From Zarea fungicola (lineage: Eukaryota; Ascomycota; Sordariomycetes; Hypocreales; Cordycipitaceae): a stretch of DNA of 64,000 nucleotides. Below, piece by piece: positions 43,060 through 55,652 of the stretch (positions are counted from its first letter, which is position 1; the number at the start of each line of letters is the position of its first letter). A model generated the notes under the pieces. The model was not told where the DNA came from. It did no database searches and was given only the letters and a program-made list of their open reading frames with translations. The position numbers and the translations under genes are program-made. Location: contig FWCC01000287.1 of NCBI GenBank assembly GCA_900169235.1, positions 1 through 64,000 of the forward strand, in the 5' to 3' direction.

Positions 43060-44931
43060 ATGAGAGCCATTTCACTCAACATTGACGTGAGAGAGGCACA
43101 TCGCCACATTGTCCATGTACTCGCCCATCTTCCCGTCCGCTCCGGTTCGACAGCCAGCTTCACCACGCCGCTCTGGATCTGCGAATCGCACAAACCCAAC
43201 GGACCCGTCGGCAACGTCGCCGGCCTCTTTGTCCGGACCGAAAACAACCAGGTACTCCCATGGTGCCGGGACGCTACGGAGCTCTACGTATACCACGTCA
43301 ACGTGCCCAAGCATGTCACGACTCTCATCGTCGGCTTCGACGCCCTCATCACTAATGTGACGAGACGCATGATGATGCTCGTCTGGGACTCGGTGCTGCT
43401 GCATCACGCCCACCGACCAGTGGCCAGGATGCCCGTGCAGGCCACCATCCGGATCCCCGGCGACTGGGACTACAGCACGGCCCTCGGCACGGAGACGCTG
43501 CAGGCGGACGTCGGGCACGACGGCCACAGGAGGATTACTTTTCGGCCCGTCTCGGCCGAGCGCCTCGAAGACTCGCCCACCCTCCTCGGCAAGCACCTGT
43601 GCAAGGCCAGCATCACGCCCGACGGCCGCCACAAGCTCTGCGCGGCCTTTAGCGAGCCCGCCCTGACTGCCGTGCCGCAGGACCGCCTCGACAAGCTCGC
43701 GCGCATGGTCCGCGAGGCCGCCCTCGTCTTTGGCCCGCCGCCGTACCAGAGTTACAGGTTCCTCTCCGTGTCGTCGGACCTGCTCGTGTCGCCGGACACG
43801 GGTCTCGTGGGCGGCGGCCTGGAGCACGCCGAGTCGTGCCACCTCATCACCAGCGGACGCGCGTTCGCCGACGCCGCCATCTTTGACTGGCAGGCCGACC
43901 TCTTTAGCCACGAGTACGTGCACGTGTGGAACGGCAAGTACCGCCGTCCCGCGGGCCACGTCCCCGCCGACTTTACCACCCCGCTCGACGGGACGCTGCT
44001 GTGGGTGTACGAGGGTCTGACGCAGTACTACGGCCTCGTGCTCGCGGGCAGGTCTGGTCTCTGTTCCTTCGACACGCTCCGCACCAAGCTCGCCATCTCC
44101 GTCGCGGACATGCAGTGCCAGTCTGGGCGGGTGTGGCGGTCGACCGAGGACACGGCAAGGGGCGTGTCGCAGCGGGCCAAGACGGGCACGGGGTGGGCGA
44201 GCTGGGCGCAGGGAGGCGACTACTACGACGAGGGGGGCTTGCTGTGGCTCGACGCGGACACGCTGATCCGGTCCCGGACGGGGGGAAACAAGTCACTGGA
44301 TGATTTTTGCCGCATCTTCTTTGACACTCGGGGCGCGACGGAGCCGCTCGTCGTGCCGTATGTGCTGGCGGAAATCACGGCGACGCTGCGGCGGGTGCTG
44401 CCGTGCTGCGACTGGGATGACTTTTTCCGCGAGAGGGTGCAGAGACCGCAGGCGCAGACCAACACGGCGGGCTTGGTGCGGGCGGGCTATAATTTTGTCT
44501 ACACCAATGAGAAATCATACAGCTCGCCGGCGCCAAAGGCAGATCTGAGGCTGGCCGTGTGGCACTCTGTTGGCCTGCGCATCTCGGAGACGGGCACGGT
44601 GGTCGATGTGCGACGGCACAGCGCGGCGGACAGGGCTGGTCTGGCGCCGACGCAGCAGATTACGCATGTGGGTGGGAAAAAGTACAGTCTAGAGGAGATG
44701 ACGGCGCAGCTTGCGGCGACATTGGGGGAACAGGACAGCAGCACAGGTGGTGGTGACACCAAGGTAATAAAGCTGAGTCTAACGCAGGACGAGGACTCGT
44801 GGGAGGCAGAGATTGAGCATACGATTGGGTTGGTGTACCCCGCGCTGGAGCGTCAGACTGGGGAGGAGGCGAGGCGGGATTTATTGGCGGATATTTTTGC
44901 GCCGCGGGTAGGTCGAGATGTAGATGTCTGA
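43060..44931 (+). CDS. M61-family glycyl aminopeptidase-like metalloprotease with PDZ domain
   Basis: A single 624-codon frame with no intron. The ATG at 43060 is preferred over the non-ATG extension. The N-terminal beta domain starts with NIDVREAHRHIVHVLAHLPV, as in M61 enzymes. The catalytic HEYVHVWNG gives HExxH (H284, E285, H288), and WVYEGLTQYYG supplies the third zinc ligand E318. The C-terminal 110 residues read as a PDZ domain (VWHSVGLRISETGTVVDVRR, ADRAGLAPTQQITHVGGKKY). The domain order matches bacterial COG3975 proteins. There is no signal peptide, so it is probably cytosolic. The family is mainly bacterial, and an intronless fungal copy invites the idea of horizontal gain. Confidence 0.85.
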   Translation: MRAISLNIDVREAHRHIVHVLAHLPVRSGSTASFTTPLWICESHKPNGPVGNVAGLFVRTENNQVLPWCRDATELYVYHVNVPKHVTTLIVGFDALITNVTRRMMMLVWDSVLLHHAHRPVARMPVQATIRIPGDWDYSTALGTETLQADVGHDGHRRITFRPVSAERLEDSPTLLGKHLCKASITPDGRHKLCAAFSEPALTAVPQDRLDKLARMVREAALVFGPPPYQSYRFLSVSSDLLVSPDTGLVGGGLEHAESCHLITSGRAFADAAIFDWQADLFSHEYVHVWNGKYRRPAGHVPADFTTPLDGTLLWVYEGLTQYYGLVLAGRSGLCSFDTLRTKLAISVADMQCQSGRVWRSTEDTARGVSQRAKTGTGWASWAQGGDYYDEGGLLWLDADTLIRSRTGGNKSLDDFCRIFFDTRGATEPLVVPYVLAEITATLRRVLPCCDWDDFFRERVQRPQAQTNTAGLVRAGYNFVYTNEKSYSSPAPKADLRLAVWHSVGLRISETGTVVDVRRHSAADRAGLAPTQQITHVGGKKYSLEEMTAQLAATLGEQDSSTGGGDTKVIKLSLTQDEDSWEAEIEHTIGLVYPALERQTGEEARRDLLADIFAPRVGRDVDV

Positions 44932-44954
44932 TGGTGATGTGTGTGACTACTGCG

Positions 44955-45040
44955 TGATTGTTGACTACCTGATTGTTGAGGTTGACTACCTGATTGCTGA
45001 TTGCTTGTTTGATTGCTTGATTGCTTGATTGCTTGATTGA
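44955..45040. repeat. Tandem repeat, GATTGCTT-like units
   Basis: Imperfect units of TGATTGTTGACTACC pass into regular GATTGCTT units just after the M61 stop codon, probably within its 3' UTR. Confidence 0.8.
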
Positions 45041-47684
45041 GTGGCATGTGCCGAAAAGTCATAAATTCACATAAATTCACATAATAGTATTAATTTGCGG
45101 CGCGTGATGCAGTCTCTTCGGCAGTGACATTTGTAGGGGTGGGTGGACGATGCGGGATGCGCCATGGAGGATGGATTTACGATGTACGCGTATTTGGACA
45201 AGGTGGCGGCGGGCAGGGATGCGGATGCGGAATTGGGGGCTTGGGAGGGGCTTGAACCAACCAACTGCAGCATAATACAAACCACGTATTAATTTGAATT
45301 TGTCCACCGCCGTTCGGACAAGGCTCCTGGTCAGGGTTCATTGTCAATGGGTCCTGGGGAGAAGAGGGGCATGCAACAAGAGTGATTTCATGATTATGAA
45401 CAGCACAGGAAACTGGTACATCTGCAGAGGAAGAAATGAGATGATTTTGTCGCAAGGCTACATGTATGCCAAGCCATGGGTGGAAAGGTACAGGTAATAT
45501 TATGTCATGATGATAATGACTCGACTTTGCTACCGACAGAACAAGGCAGAGCGGCCAACTAGCCGAATGGCTAGCTGTATGGAGTTTGTGCCGAGAAAAA
45601 ATGTCTCAAAAGTAAAGTCCGTGTTGGTAATCGCACACAAGTCACCATAGATCGGATAGCCTGGATGTTTAAAAGCCAAAAAAAAAGGAAAAAAAAGAGA
45701 TTAATGCCTCGAGATATGGGGACGGGTGGAATCGTTCTGGAACGTGTCCTGTCGTGCGTAGCCACCTCGGATCCAAAGCGAAAGCGGTCGCAACAGTCGC
45801 GCACGCATTTCTCGAGACCCCTGTAGGTTCATGCTCAAACTGTGGGGAGGAAAAGACACGGACACGGATGGGATTTCATCGTTGGGGACCGTTGCAATAA
45901 CGGACGCGCGTATCAATACCAAGACAGTTGTATGCATGGCATCGAAACAAGGGAGCGTCTTTTCCGCTTGGCAAGAAAAACAAAACAAGTTACTGTACGA
46001 CAGTGGGTTCTTTCCGACATGGGTTCTCTCCAGCCACTGTTTTTTAAAGCAGGTATCGCGCGTGTCTTCAGAGTCGACAAGGGGCGGACACAGTCGACGC
46101 CACTTTCACGTCAGAAGGGGACTTGCATCGGACAATGGTGCCTGTTGAGTACTTGGATCGAGCGGGCAACAAAGGAGGCAATGCTGGGTAGGGCAGAGCC
46201 TAGCTTTGCTTTTTTGGAGCTGCCGTGAGCCTGCAAGCCTGGTCTGTCTTGGTGTGGGTGGGTGGCTTTTGTTCGGGCCATGACGAGCGAATGACAGCTA
46301 CACACATGCCAGGGCGATTTCCATGCGGCTGGAGCACCTCGGCGAGGCTCTGGCATTACGGTATACGGTCTACGGTCTATACGTTGTGTCAGTGGTCTGA
46401 AGCTGACGCCTCCTCGGTACGCCTGTCGGGGCGCCTCTTCGCGACATGTCTCCCGAATATGCAAGTGGTGGGTTTGTCGAGAAAACTCTGGGCGTCTTGG
46501 CGCTGCCTGGTTGGATACGACGTTGACCTTGAGAGTACCAGTATTTTATAATTAGTCGCAACTAGTTGGACTACATTGGACTACATTGGGCATGTAGCGC
46601 GCGCTGGTTGCGATTTGCGCTGCTTTGTCCGTGTCGCCGACCTGAGACCTGGACCGGAGAGCTGGGACGGCAATGTGGGCTACAGGAACCGGGGCATTTG
46701 TTGTTTAATTTTTGGTCCATCTTTTATTTTGGTTTTATTTTTTCAGATGCGGGTAAGTTGGGATGCTCGGGTACGAGAGGGACGGGTAACCCGACATATG
46801 GACCCAGCTTTGTCCCGATGGAGATGTACCAGTAGTCCAGCGTCGAGTACTGGTAGCATGGCGGGTCACGCCGACGGAATGGTTTTGCATGATTTTGGTC
46901 AAACTAGTTATCAGTAACCTTGCAGCATTTGTTTGGCAATCGGGTGCACTGAGTATGCTGATGAGAAGCGGTCGGTCTCACGGCCATGGTCAGCCCCGTC
47001 GACGCCCCAGGCGTGCCAAGCCAAGCTGTAAATACTGGACGGGATGCCATTGACTGGGTACTAACTACCTGGTAAAAAGGCAACGTAGGAGCGCCTGCGT
47101 CTTTACAGGTTGCAATGCTGTAGAGTACTGGTACTGTAAGCCGGTATTCCTAAAGAGGATTACGGGGCGGACATCGGGCGTCGGCAGCGTTGATGGGGGT
47201 TGCACTTTCGATGTGCATGCGTAATCGCGCGGTCGGGCCAGATTGATTAGTTTGTTTACGCAAGCCATGCTTGAATATTGCAGTATTTTCTATTTCCGTT
47301 TCTGTCTTTTTATTATTGATTATACTCGGTACCAAGTATAGCTTCCATGTACGGAGTGTACTTGCATGTACCGAGGATGTACACTGCGTAGTGGTAGTGC
47401 TCAGTAATGGCATAGTGTGGGGTGACGACAAATACATTGCTTGTACATGGCACATGGCAGGCAGAATGAGCGCAGAGTTGCGCCACAGTGACCACCCCTG
47501 CTGCTTCAGGCGTCCTCACCAGCCATCAGCACTGAATAGCACCGAATAGCACTGAATCAGTGCTGGTCTACTGCCTGCCGGCCGCCACAGCTGCCACCTG
47601 CCACCTGTCGCCAGCTGCCCACCAATTCTGCGCTTCCCTGTTTGCAACGTCTTTACCGGCTTCAACATGGTCGTCTCATCTACT

Positions 47685-47730
47685 CTCTCGTCTCTCTCTC
47701 GTCTCTCTCTCGTCTCTCTCTCTCGTCCTG
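47685..47730. repeat. CT-rich tract with TCTCTCTCG units
   Basis: Four or so TCTCTCTCG units followed by (TC)n, upstream of the WD40 gene. Such tracts are common in fungal promoters and 5' leaders. Confidence 0.7.
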
Positions 47731-48847
47731 TCCTCAACTCATCTCATCCGTATCCTCCCGTGTCCTTGTATCCTTATCACTATCTCGTACCACCCTCTTG
47801 CTTTAGTCTCAATACCATCTGGATTCAACCTGATCGACAGTCTCCAAAGCTTAACTTGACCCAAAACTGCCACTACCGCAGCGCTAGCCTGTCCTCGACA
47901 TTCGCCTCACCCAAAACTACATTTATAACAACAACTCTATTCCTGCTCGCAGACGTTTTTCCGTCCCCTGTCATCATCCGTCCTCCACATTCATTCCAGC
48001 AAAGTCATCTTTCCACTTTACTGCCACCGATAAATTTACATCCTGGTCTACTTATATAACGGTATACCCGCAGACATGGCTTGAAACCTCCGTCAGTCTT
48101 CGAAACTCCGCTTTGTCAACCTCCTTCGTCCACTCACTCCAGCGCTCCAACGCTCCCCTGCGACTCAGCTCCTCGTTTTCTTCTTGCGGAACCATCCGCC
48201 GGCTCTCACGGAGACTTCTCACACCCCGGCCGACCGACCAGACCACCACCCCACGCCTCGCAACCACACAGCGCCCAAGCCCCCAATCCAACCATAATAA
48301 TAACGGCACTAATAAGCAAGGCTGGCTAGCTGCTGCTCCTGCTACTGCTCCTGCTGCCCACGCCGCCGTCGCCGCGCTTGTGACAGACTGACCGACCACC
48401 ATCCACCACCATCCACCAACATTCCACTTCGTCCGCCATTTCATTCACCTATATTCCTTTCTTCCGCCAGTTCTCCTCTTTCTTGTCCAACTTGCTCTCG
48501 TCATTATCCTTTGGCTGCGCCGTCTTTATTTCACACAGCCGTCTCAAGCAGCCCAACCGACAAGACACTTCACTCACGCCCGGGAATAATCGCAACCCAC
48601 CGCCAGCCATCGAAATCTCACCTTTCCCATTCCCGCTGCAACTCATTTTTCCCTTGCTTGGCACTGCCGCTCGCCCCTCCCTTTACAACATTCAATTTTG
48701 GGGGCTGTCCACACACGCGCATTCCCACCCTGCGCCGCCCTTTTATTCCCTTCTTTCGTGATGCTCGCAACTGGCTTTTTATAGTCGATCCGGGCAGTAC
48801 GCAGTATTCTTGCTGCAATACGGTATCGCCTTTTGGTCCTTGCTAGC

Positions 48848-48859
48848 ATGATATCATGA
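48848..48859 (+). promoter_or_regulatory. Minimal uORF overlapping the WD40 start codon
   Basis: ATG-ATA-TCA-TGA. Its TGA (48857-48859) overlaps the main ATG (48856-48858) in the pattern ATGA. This geometry could allow termination-coupled re-initiation or dampen translation. Confidence 0.45.
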
Positions 48860-51800
48860 CAACCGACCTTTCCTCGCCCGCACTAGCTGGCGATCTCCAC
48901 TCAAGGGACCACGATCGACATGCTCCCATTCGAACCAGCAGCTCTACCGCCCTCAAGGCCGCTGCCTCTAGTTAGTACACCCTCTATTACATCCTTTTAC
49001 ACCCAGACTTGCATCATCCAGTGTATTGGCAGCGCATTGGCACCACATTTGCACATTTGCAGCGCATTTCTGTGTCACAAATACATGCAGTCCGCTTTAG
49101 CGCAATTGCGCCCATCCACGCCATTGCATGTCTGACACACGACTGACCTTGTTACTAGTCGCAGTCGATGACGACACCTCCGAGAGCCTCAGTCCCATCA
49201 TCAGTCGCCGACCAACATCAAAGCATTCTCGCAGCACCGGTCCGCCCCTCACCAAGGAAAACCAGCCTAAAAATCCTCTGAGGCCTACCACATCAAATCA
49301 GGGCCACACAGGCCTCGATCCCCTCAGCACTGTATGTTTGATTCCAGCCCAAGCAGCCCACGCACACGCACCCACACAGCCAATCCCCTGTGCTGACATC
49401 ATTAGCAAATATACCTGCGCACAAGCAACACAAACGAACCAACCATTGCTCAGCGCCTCCTCAACGCCGGCCGACCAGACAGTCCGACCCCCGACGCAAT
49501 CACCCGCCCTAGCCACGACTCCCAACCCAGCCCCCGGCCGGATAGCATCAAGGACCGCAAAAAAGGCCCCTCCTTTCTCAGTCGCCTTTCCATACGAGGC
49601 ACCTTTCGAAAAGATGACGACGGTCACGACTCCGACTCCGAATTTGGCGACGCCTCCCGCACCGATGGCACCAATGCCCGTGCCGTGACCACCGTCATGG
49701 GCGCCGGCGGCGGCTACCTGCCTCTGCACAAGGAACCCCCTCGATACATCCGCGTCAAGGCCCACAACAAAAAGACTCGCTCCTTTAACCATCTCTTTCT
49801 CGCACAGGAACTCTCCTGCTCCGGCAAAGACCCCGACGACGCCCACTCCAAGCATGTCCCCGCCACCGTTGTTGGCAGCAAGATCCTCCGAGGTGGCGAT
49901 GCCATTTGGGCTGCCGAGTTTAGTCTTGACGGACGCTACCTCGCCGTCGCAGGCATGGATCAGATTGTCCGCGTCTACGCCGTTCTCTCCACTCCCGAAG
50001 AGCGCAGAGCATACGAGGACGAGCAGGAAGAGGAAGATGACAAGGAGAGCCGCTCCAAGCGCGAGCGCCTCAGCGCCCCCGTCTTCCGCAGCAAACCCAT
50101 TCGCGAATTCGCCGGCCACACTGGAGAGGTTCTCGCCCTCAGCTGGAGCAAAAACAACTTTTTGCTCTCTTCCTCCATGGACAAGACGGTCCAGCTCTGG
50201 CATCTCAGCCGACAAGAGAGCCTCTGCATCTTTAAGCACCAGGATCTCGTCACTTCCATCGCCTTTCATCCCACCGACGACCGCTTCTTCCTCGCTGGTT
50301 CCCTCGATGAACAGCTGCGACTATGGAGCATTCCCGACAAATCCGTAGCCTTTTCAGCTGCCACTGGCGAATTCATCACCGCAGTCGCCTTTACCCCAAA
50401 CGGCAAGACGGCCATCTGCGGCCTTCTCAGCGGCATATGCATCTTTTACGAGACAGAAGGCCTCAAGAATCCCTGGCAAATTCACGTACGTTCATCCCGA
50501 GGCAAGAATGCCAAGGGTAGCAAAATCACTGGCATCCGCACCAAGACGGTCATAAATCGGAGCCTCCACGGCCCCCCGCAGCCTGATGTAAAGGTCCTCA
50601 TTAGCTCAAACGACTCGCGCGTCCGCATCTACAGCCTGAAAACCCGCATGCTGGAGGCCAAGTTCAAGGGCCACGAAAACCAGTCCAGCCAGATTCATGC
50701 CCGATTCAGTGATGATGGCCAATTTGTCACCTCGGGCAGTGAGGATAGAAAAGCATACATGTGGGATATTTCCCACCCGGAGCTCGAGTTTCGTGACAAG
50801 CAGCCCTATGAGTGTTTTGATGCCCACCCCGAAGTGGTCACTGTCGCGCTCATGGCACCTACTGCCACCAAGCAGCTTCTCGGCGCATCGGGAGACCCCA
50901 TCTACGACCTCTGCAACCCGCCCCCTGTAACCCTGCTCAGCTTGAGCGAGGCCACTCTCAGTCAAAGCGCCCTGTCAGACGTCACCCAATCCGACGTCCC
51001 TCCAAGCATAAGCACCAAGAAGCCGCACGAGAGCCCTGCCTACATTGAGCGCTCCAAGCATAAGAGCGGTAACATCATCATCACCACGGACCGAAAAGGC
51101 GTCATCAAAGTCTTTAGACAAGACTGTGCCGCCACGAAACGCAACCAGAACTTGTGGGAAACCGGGTCCAAGTTCTCTGGCAAGGTGACTGGTGTTGGCC
51201 GCAGCTCCAGCCTGGCCACCAGGACAAGTGCCGGCAGCCGTGCCCACTCTCGCCGTGGTTCTCTTAGCACCACGGGCATTGTGCTGCAGACCCAGGTCGC
51301 ATCCGACAGGATCATGAGCTGGCGCCAGGATATTGAAGGCGAAGGACGAAACTCGAGTGGCACCCCCGCCAGTCGAAGCGAGCGGTCCGTCTCGCCATCC
51401 AAGAGCGGCATCCGCACGCCTCTCAATGTTTCCTCGTCTAATTTGGCCTCGGACGCCAGAAAGCAGCCATACATTGGAACCCCCCCATCCCGGCAAAAGA
51501 GCACCAACAACCTCTCCAGGCGAGGCCGAGCCACTTCCTCGGTCACGTTGGACCCGATACGAGTGCCATCCAAGGACAAGGAACAGAATAAAGGACCGAC
51601 AATCCCGCCGACCCCGAGCTTCAGCCTCATCAGCTCCCATGATTCCGATATCCAAGAAGAGGGCCGCGACGGCAGTTTCTGGAACCTTGGCCGTTGGCGC
51701 GGCGGTATTTCCGGCCTCCGCAACGTCACAAGCAGCAGTGCCATGGCCGAGAAGAGTCCCTATGCCAGCCAGTCTGGCAGAACGAGCACATCCACTGACC

Positions 51801-52087
51801 ATTCGGGACACCCCGGCCACCGTCGAAGTATGGGAGTCAATGATTTGCGCCGACTGATTGCCAGCGGGGACGAGACGAACCGTCGCCGCTCCATGTTGCC
51901 CGCTGTTTCGATTTCGGCGGCCACCAGTGATGTCGAGTCGGAGGCCCTTTCACAGACGGCAAGCCATGAGCTGCCAGACAAACAGAATGTCGTGGTCCAC
52001 AACAGACGCCGCAAGGAATCGCCTGGCAAGAGGCGCACAGATTCCGGCGTTGGCCAACTGAGCGGCTCCAGCGACTTGAGCGAATAA
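48856..52087 (+). CDS. WD40-repeat protein, DGR2/WDR44-like
   Basis: Three exons (48856-48970, 49159-49331, 49454-52087) give 973 residues. The N-terminal 200 residues are Ser/Pro-rich and disordered. After KKTRSFNHLFLAQEL, a WD40 propeller occupies about residues 230-560, with units such as IWAAEFSLDGRYLAVAGMDQ, FAGHTGEVLALSWSKNNFLL, CIFKHQDLVTSIAFHPTDDR and FKGHENQSSQIHARFSDDGQ. The rest is a long low-complexity tail with many Ser/Arg-Pro sites. The order and spacing match fungal homologues of yeast Dgr2 and human WDR44, the latter a Rab11 effector. The first two splice junctions were chosen to keep the frame and are less certain than the propeller exon. Confidence 0.85.
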
Positions 52088-53073
52088 AAAGAAGGATGCA
52101 GGACATGCTCTGAACAGAATGCCGACATGATGTCAAATATATGAATGCGAATACGAATGATAGACCATCTCATCTTTACCCATACCCAAGGATGGGCTGA
52201 TTTTACATACTTTTTACATATAAACTACAAAGCGAGGAGTTGGATAGCGAAATTGATTTTGAATACTAAGCCGAATAAATATTATCGTGACTTGGAAATA
52301 TACCCGCATTGAACACTATAAAATGAGTACCATCCTGAATCAACCAAAAATTGTCTGGAAAAATAAACTGGCAAAGAAGCAAATAAACAATACATATGTG
52401 AAGAAATTCTCCATGCGGGACGAGCCTTTGTGAGACTCGTTGTCTTGCTGTTGGATCTGACACGGCTGTACAATGTTAGTCTAAACACTACATGGTTTTA
52501 TAGGAAGTGCTCTTTTGAATGGATAAGAGACAAATACTCACCCTGGTACCGCAGACAACGCAAGTCTCATCTAGTGTCCCTGGTTCCCGTAGGAGGAGAG
52601 TGGCCCCAGTCAGCACGACATTCGGAAGAGCCTCTGCCATGAAGACGGACGATATAATATACCAAAACATTTATTGAGAAAGAAAGACGGCTTTTTCTAT
52701 ATTTGGCAGAGATGAATCTTTTCAGAGAATTAGGAATGAGAAATCTGATTGTGACTGCATGCCGCGACTTGGATAACTTATAGAGAGGGTTGTCAATCGT
52801 TGTTTTAAGTTTCATTATTCCAAGTACCCGACCAGCCATACATGAATGTAAAAGGAGGAAGTAATCTTTGCGTTCTGTATTTATGAGAGTAGGTTTCGGT
52901 GGCTGAAATGGTGGAAGTGTGGACGTGGCGGACATGAGAGGAATATTAAATGTAGAGTGCCGTACACGACCTTTTGAGAGACATGCGGCTGGACTTGATC
53001 GATATACACGCATTTTATGCACAAAACTGTAGTTGTAAAGTTTAAAAGACAAATCTGACCGTCTATACACACC
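52088..53073. other. Intergenic, 986 bp, convergent 3' flanks
   Basis: AT-rich. A 167-codon minus-strand frame inside has no family resemblance and is not called. Confidence 0.4.
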
Positions 53074-54947
53074 CTACAACAGCAAAGACTCGGTATGTAC
53101 ACCCTCTTGCCCGCACAGCGTGTACTGAAGATCCAGCCTTGCCACCGATCCTCCACCACCGCCGCCGACATGAGCCCAAGAGACATCCTCCACCCTCTGC
53201 GACGCAGAAATATCGTTCATGCTCCTCCCCCGCGGCACACCATCCTCCCCACCGCAGCACCCTTCTTCAATCTCCATGACGCGCTCGACGATGCGGGCCG
53301 CCGTGGCACTGTCCCAGAGCGCCTCCCTCACCGCCGCAGTCTTGAGGATACGGACCACGTCCCGCCGGACAGTTGGATGTCGACACTTGACGCCAATCGT
53401 GTACAGCACAGGGACGATGCCGAGATCCGGCGTAAACGTCGATGCCAGCGGACTCCCTTGCTGGTGGTCCGAGAAGGCGACGACGTGCTCCGCCAGGGCC
53501 ACGCAGCGCTGAAAATGCGCCAGGAACTTGTCGTATTCCATCTCCTTATCCGGTGCAAAGGCGGCGCTGAGCAGGATCCACGCGATGCTGTGCTGGAGAC
53601 GGAGTAGAGAAATGAGACGCTGCGTTTTGACGTCCACCGAGCTGTGGTGGTGGTCTGCCTGCAGCATCGCTTCAAAGAGACGTGACCATCTATCCAGCGC
53701 CGCTAGAATGCTGTGTTTTAGTGAGATTTGGTCCGAGGGTGTTGGGCTCGAGACGGGGTGGTGGACCGTCTGCGAGGTGTTGCGCAGCATCATGACCCGC
53801 GCAATGAGCGGTTGGAGCGCGTCGGCCGCCTCGTCTAGAGACGCATACGCACACAGATCATCATAACCATCCTGTGTAGTGGTAGTAGCAGGCGCCCAGT
53901 CGATGAGAAACGTCGCCGCCTGCCAATCGAGTCGCCGAATCTGCCGCGTGACCTGCTCCATGAGGTGCGCAACTCCTCCTCGACGTCGTCTCACACGCCC
54001 GTGTACTCCATCATCATAACCGTCATTGCCGTCGACTGCGCGCACGAGCTGCACACCGCCGCGTAGATGCGCTAGTGCTTGTACATCATGGCCCGCTACG
54101 TGCTCAAAGCACGTGAAGAGATGACAGACGAGCAGCGTAATCGCCTTCCTCTCCTCCTCCTCCTCCTCTTTATCGTCGCTGACATTGGCAGTGGTAACGA
54201 TGCCGCCTTGATGTAGAACTAGCTGGATGGCTTTGTTGTAGTGCATCAGTGCAGCTGCATCAGCCCCCTGATTTTGAGCCGATGGCAGATTTCTAGTACC
54301 AACCTCGCGATGGAGGCAGGCCTGCTGCATCAGCGCCAGCGCGACGGCGGCGTGGCGCACCGCAGGCACCGTCTGCGCAAAGTACAGGAGCGTCCACTGC
54401 CATGAGTCCCCCGGCTGGTACTGGTTCAGGTGGTGGATGGAGACGGCCTGGAAGAAGGAGAGGGCGCACGTCTGGACGGGGTCCGCCGTCGCGGGCAGGA
54501 CCATGAGCGGCGTGAGCGCGGTGTGGAAGACGGTGGCATGCTGCTCTGAGTTTGGGTGCCAGTTTCCGTGTCCATTTGCGCTGGCGATGCTGATGCTGTC
54601 TCTGATGTCCGGCCTCGTCGTCTCACCCGGGGAGGGGACTTTGAGGACGGGGGCTGTGTTGTGGTAACCGTCACAGGTGCGACCTGTGGATTTGCATTTT
54701 GAGCAGAAGGGCTGTGTCAAGTCACATTTTATCCGCCGTATTCTGGAAAAAAGAACGGTTAGTTACATGCCACAGTTTTGTGTGTTGTTGTTTTCAGTCT
54801 CTTGAGGCTGTCCTGCACAAGCATAATAAATCACACTCACTTGCAAGTTTTACATCCCAGCCTCGATTTGGGTGCGAATTTGCGCGGCTTTTTTCTCCAG
54901 GCTTGGCTGTCTGGTTTCGACGTCATTCCCCCCTCGGGGCTGTCCAT
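53074..54947 (-). CDS. Zn2Cys6 transcription factor
   Basis: Exon 1 is 54947-54841, a 98-bp intron follows (GTGAGT ... TTCCAG), and exon 2 is 54742-53074, giving 591 residues. The zinc cluster is split by the intron: SRLGCKTCK joined to IRRIKCDLTQPFCSKCKSTGRTCDGY gives C-x2-C-x6-C-x6-C-x2-C-x6-C. The rest is the helical fungal TF middle region (LSFFQAVSIHHLNQYQPGDSW, YNKAIQLVLHQ, HLFTCFEHVAGHDVQALAHL), the type often named C6 finger domain protein or UPC2/STA-like. A Gly-rich stretch precedes the end. Exon 1 carries a basic KKPRKFAPKSR lead-in. The target genes are unknown. Its divergent neighbour is a secreted peptidase. Confidence 0.88.
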
Positions 54948-55652
54948 CACTACCGGTTGTCGTTTGGAGTGAGCTGCACCAAGATCCCTGCTGCTCAGAG
55001 AATTGCCGCTGCTGATGGATCTTGCACTTAAAAAGCAGCTGCAGGTCGTCAATTAGTGTGTTCGTGCCCGGGGCATATCCTGCGACACAGCAAATCGCCG
55101 TAGTTGACGGCAATGTTTCCAAAACAAATTCCAGCAGGACCATTCGTTTGTTCGTACACTGGCGGGTCATTCATTTCCGACATGTTTGGAAGATAAAAAC
55201 TCAAAGGCAGCCATAACGCCGATGAACTGGGTTTAGAGATCTAAACAGTTATATAAGCCGAATAACAGCCACAAAGTGTTGGATATGATTAGCCAGCTCG
55301 TACAGGTGGGGCAAGGCTCCTACTTACAATTAGACTGAGACGTTGTCGCAGCAGTGGAGATTGACTAAATACAAGGCTGTTTGGTGACTATTCCGTTTTG
55401 GCATAACATAGCCATCGAGAGCCTTGCCAGGTTTGTATGCCGACGTAATGAGGATGGGGCTCGGAGTGGCAGTAATCTGATTGCCCTGCAATGAGACAAC
55501 AACTGGTTGCTTCGTATAGGTGGACCAACAGAGATGCCTTCAGGCTGCTGCAGCGATGCTTATAAGTAGTAGGCGCACATCGCACATTATCGAGATGAAG
55601 CAATCCAGTTCTCGCATCACAGAGTGAAAAAGAATTCTTGAAATAAAATACA
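54948..55652. other. Intergenic, 705 bp, divergent promoters
   Basis: Lies between the Zn2Cys6 factor and the peptidase. No other gene supported. Confidence 0.45.

Larger units (their letters stand above)
44932..48847. other. Long non-coding stretch, 3.9 kb
   Basis: No convincing gene on either strand. Open frames of 90-130 codons overlap in several phases without family resemblance or splice structure. 44955-45040 is a tandem repeat. 47560-48850 is pyrimidine-rich with CT microsatellites and probably includes the 5' leader of the WD40 gene. Confidence 0.5.

Noticed and set aside
45177..45455. 92-codon minus-strand frame with several Cys and Pro
   Set aside because: No signal peptide, no domain, and the Pro-rich end is low complexity; coding status unsupported.
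52567..53070. 167-codon minus-strand open frame
   Set aside because: No family resemblance and irregular composition; it lies in the convergent 3' flanks of two clear genes.
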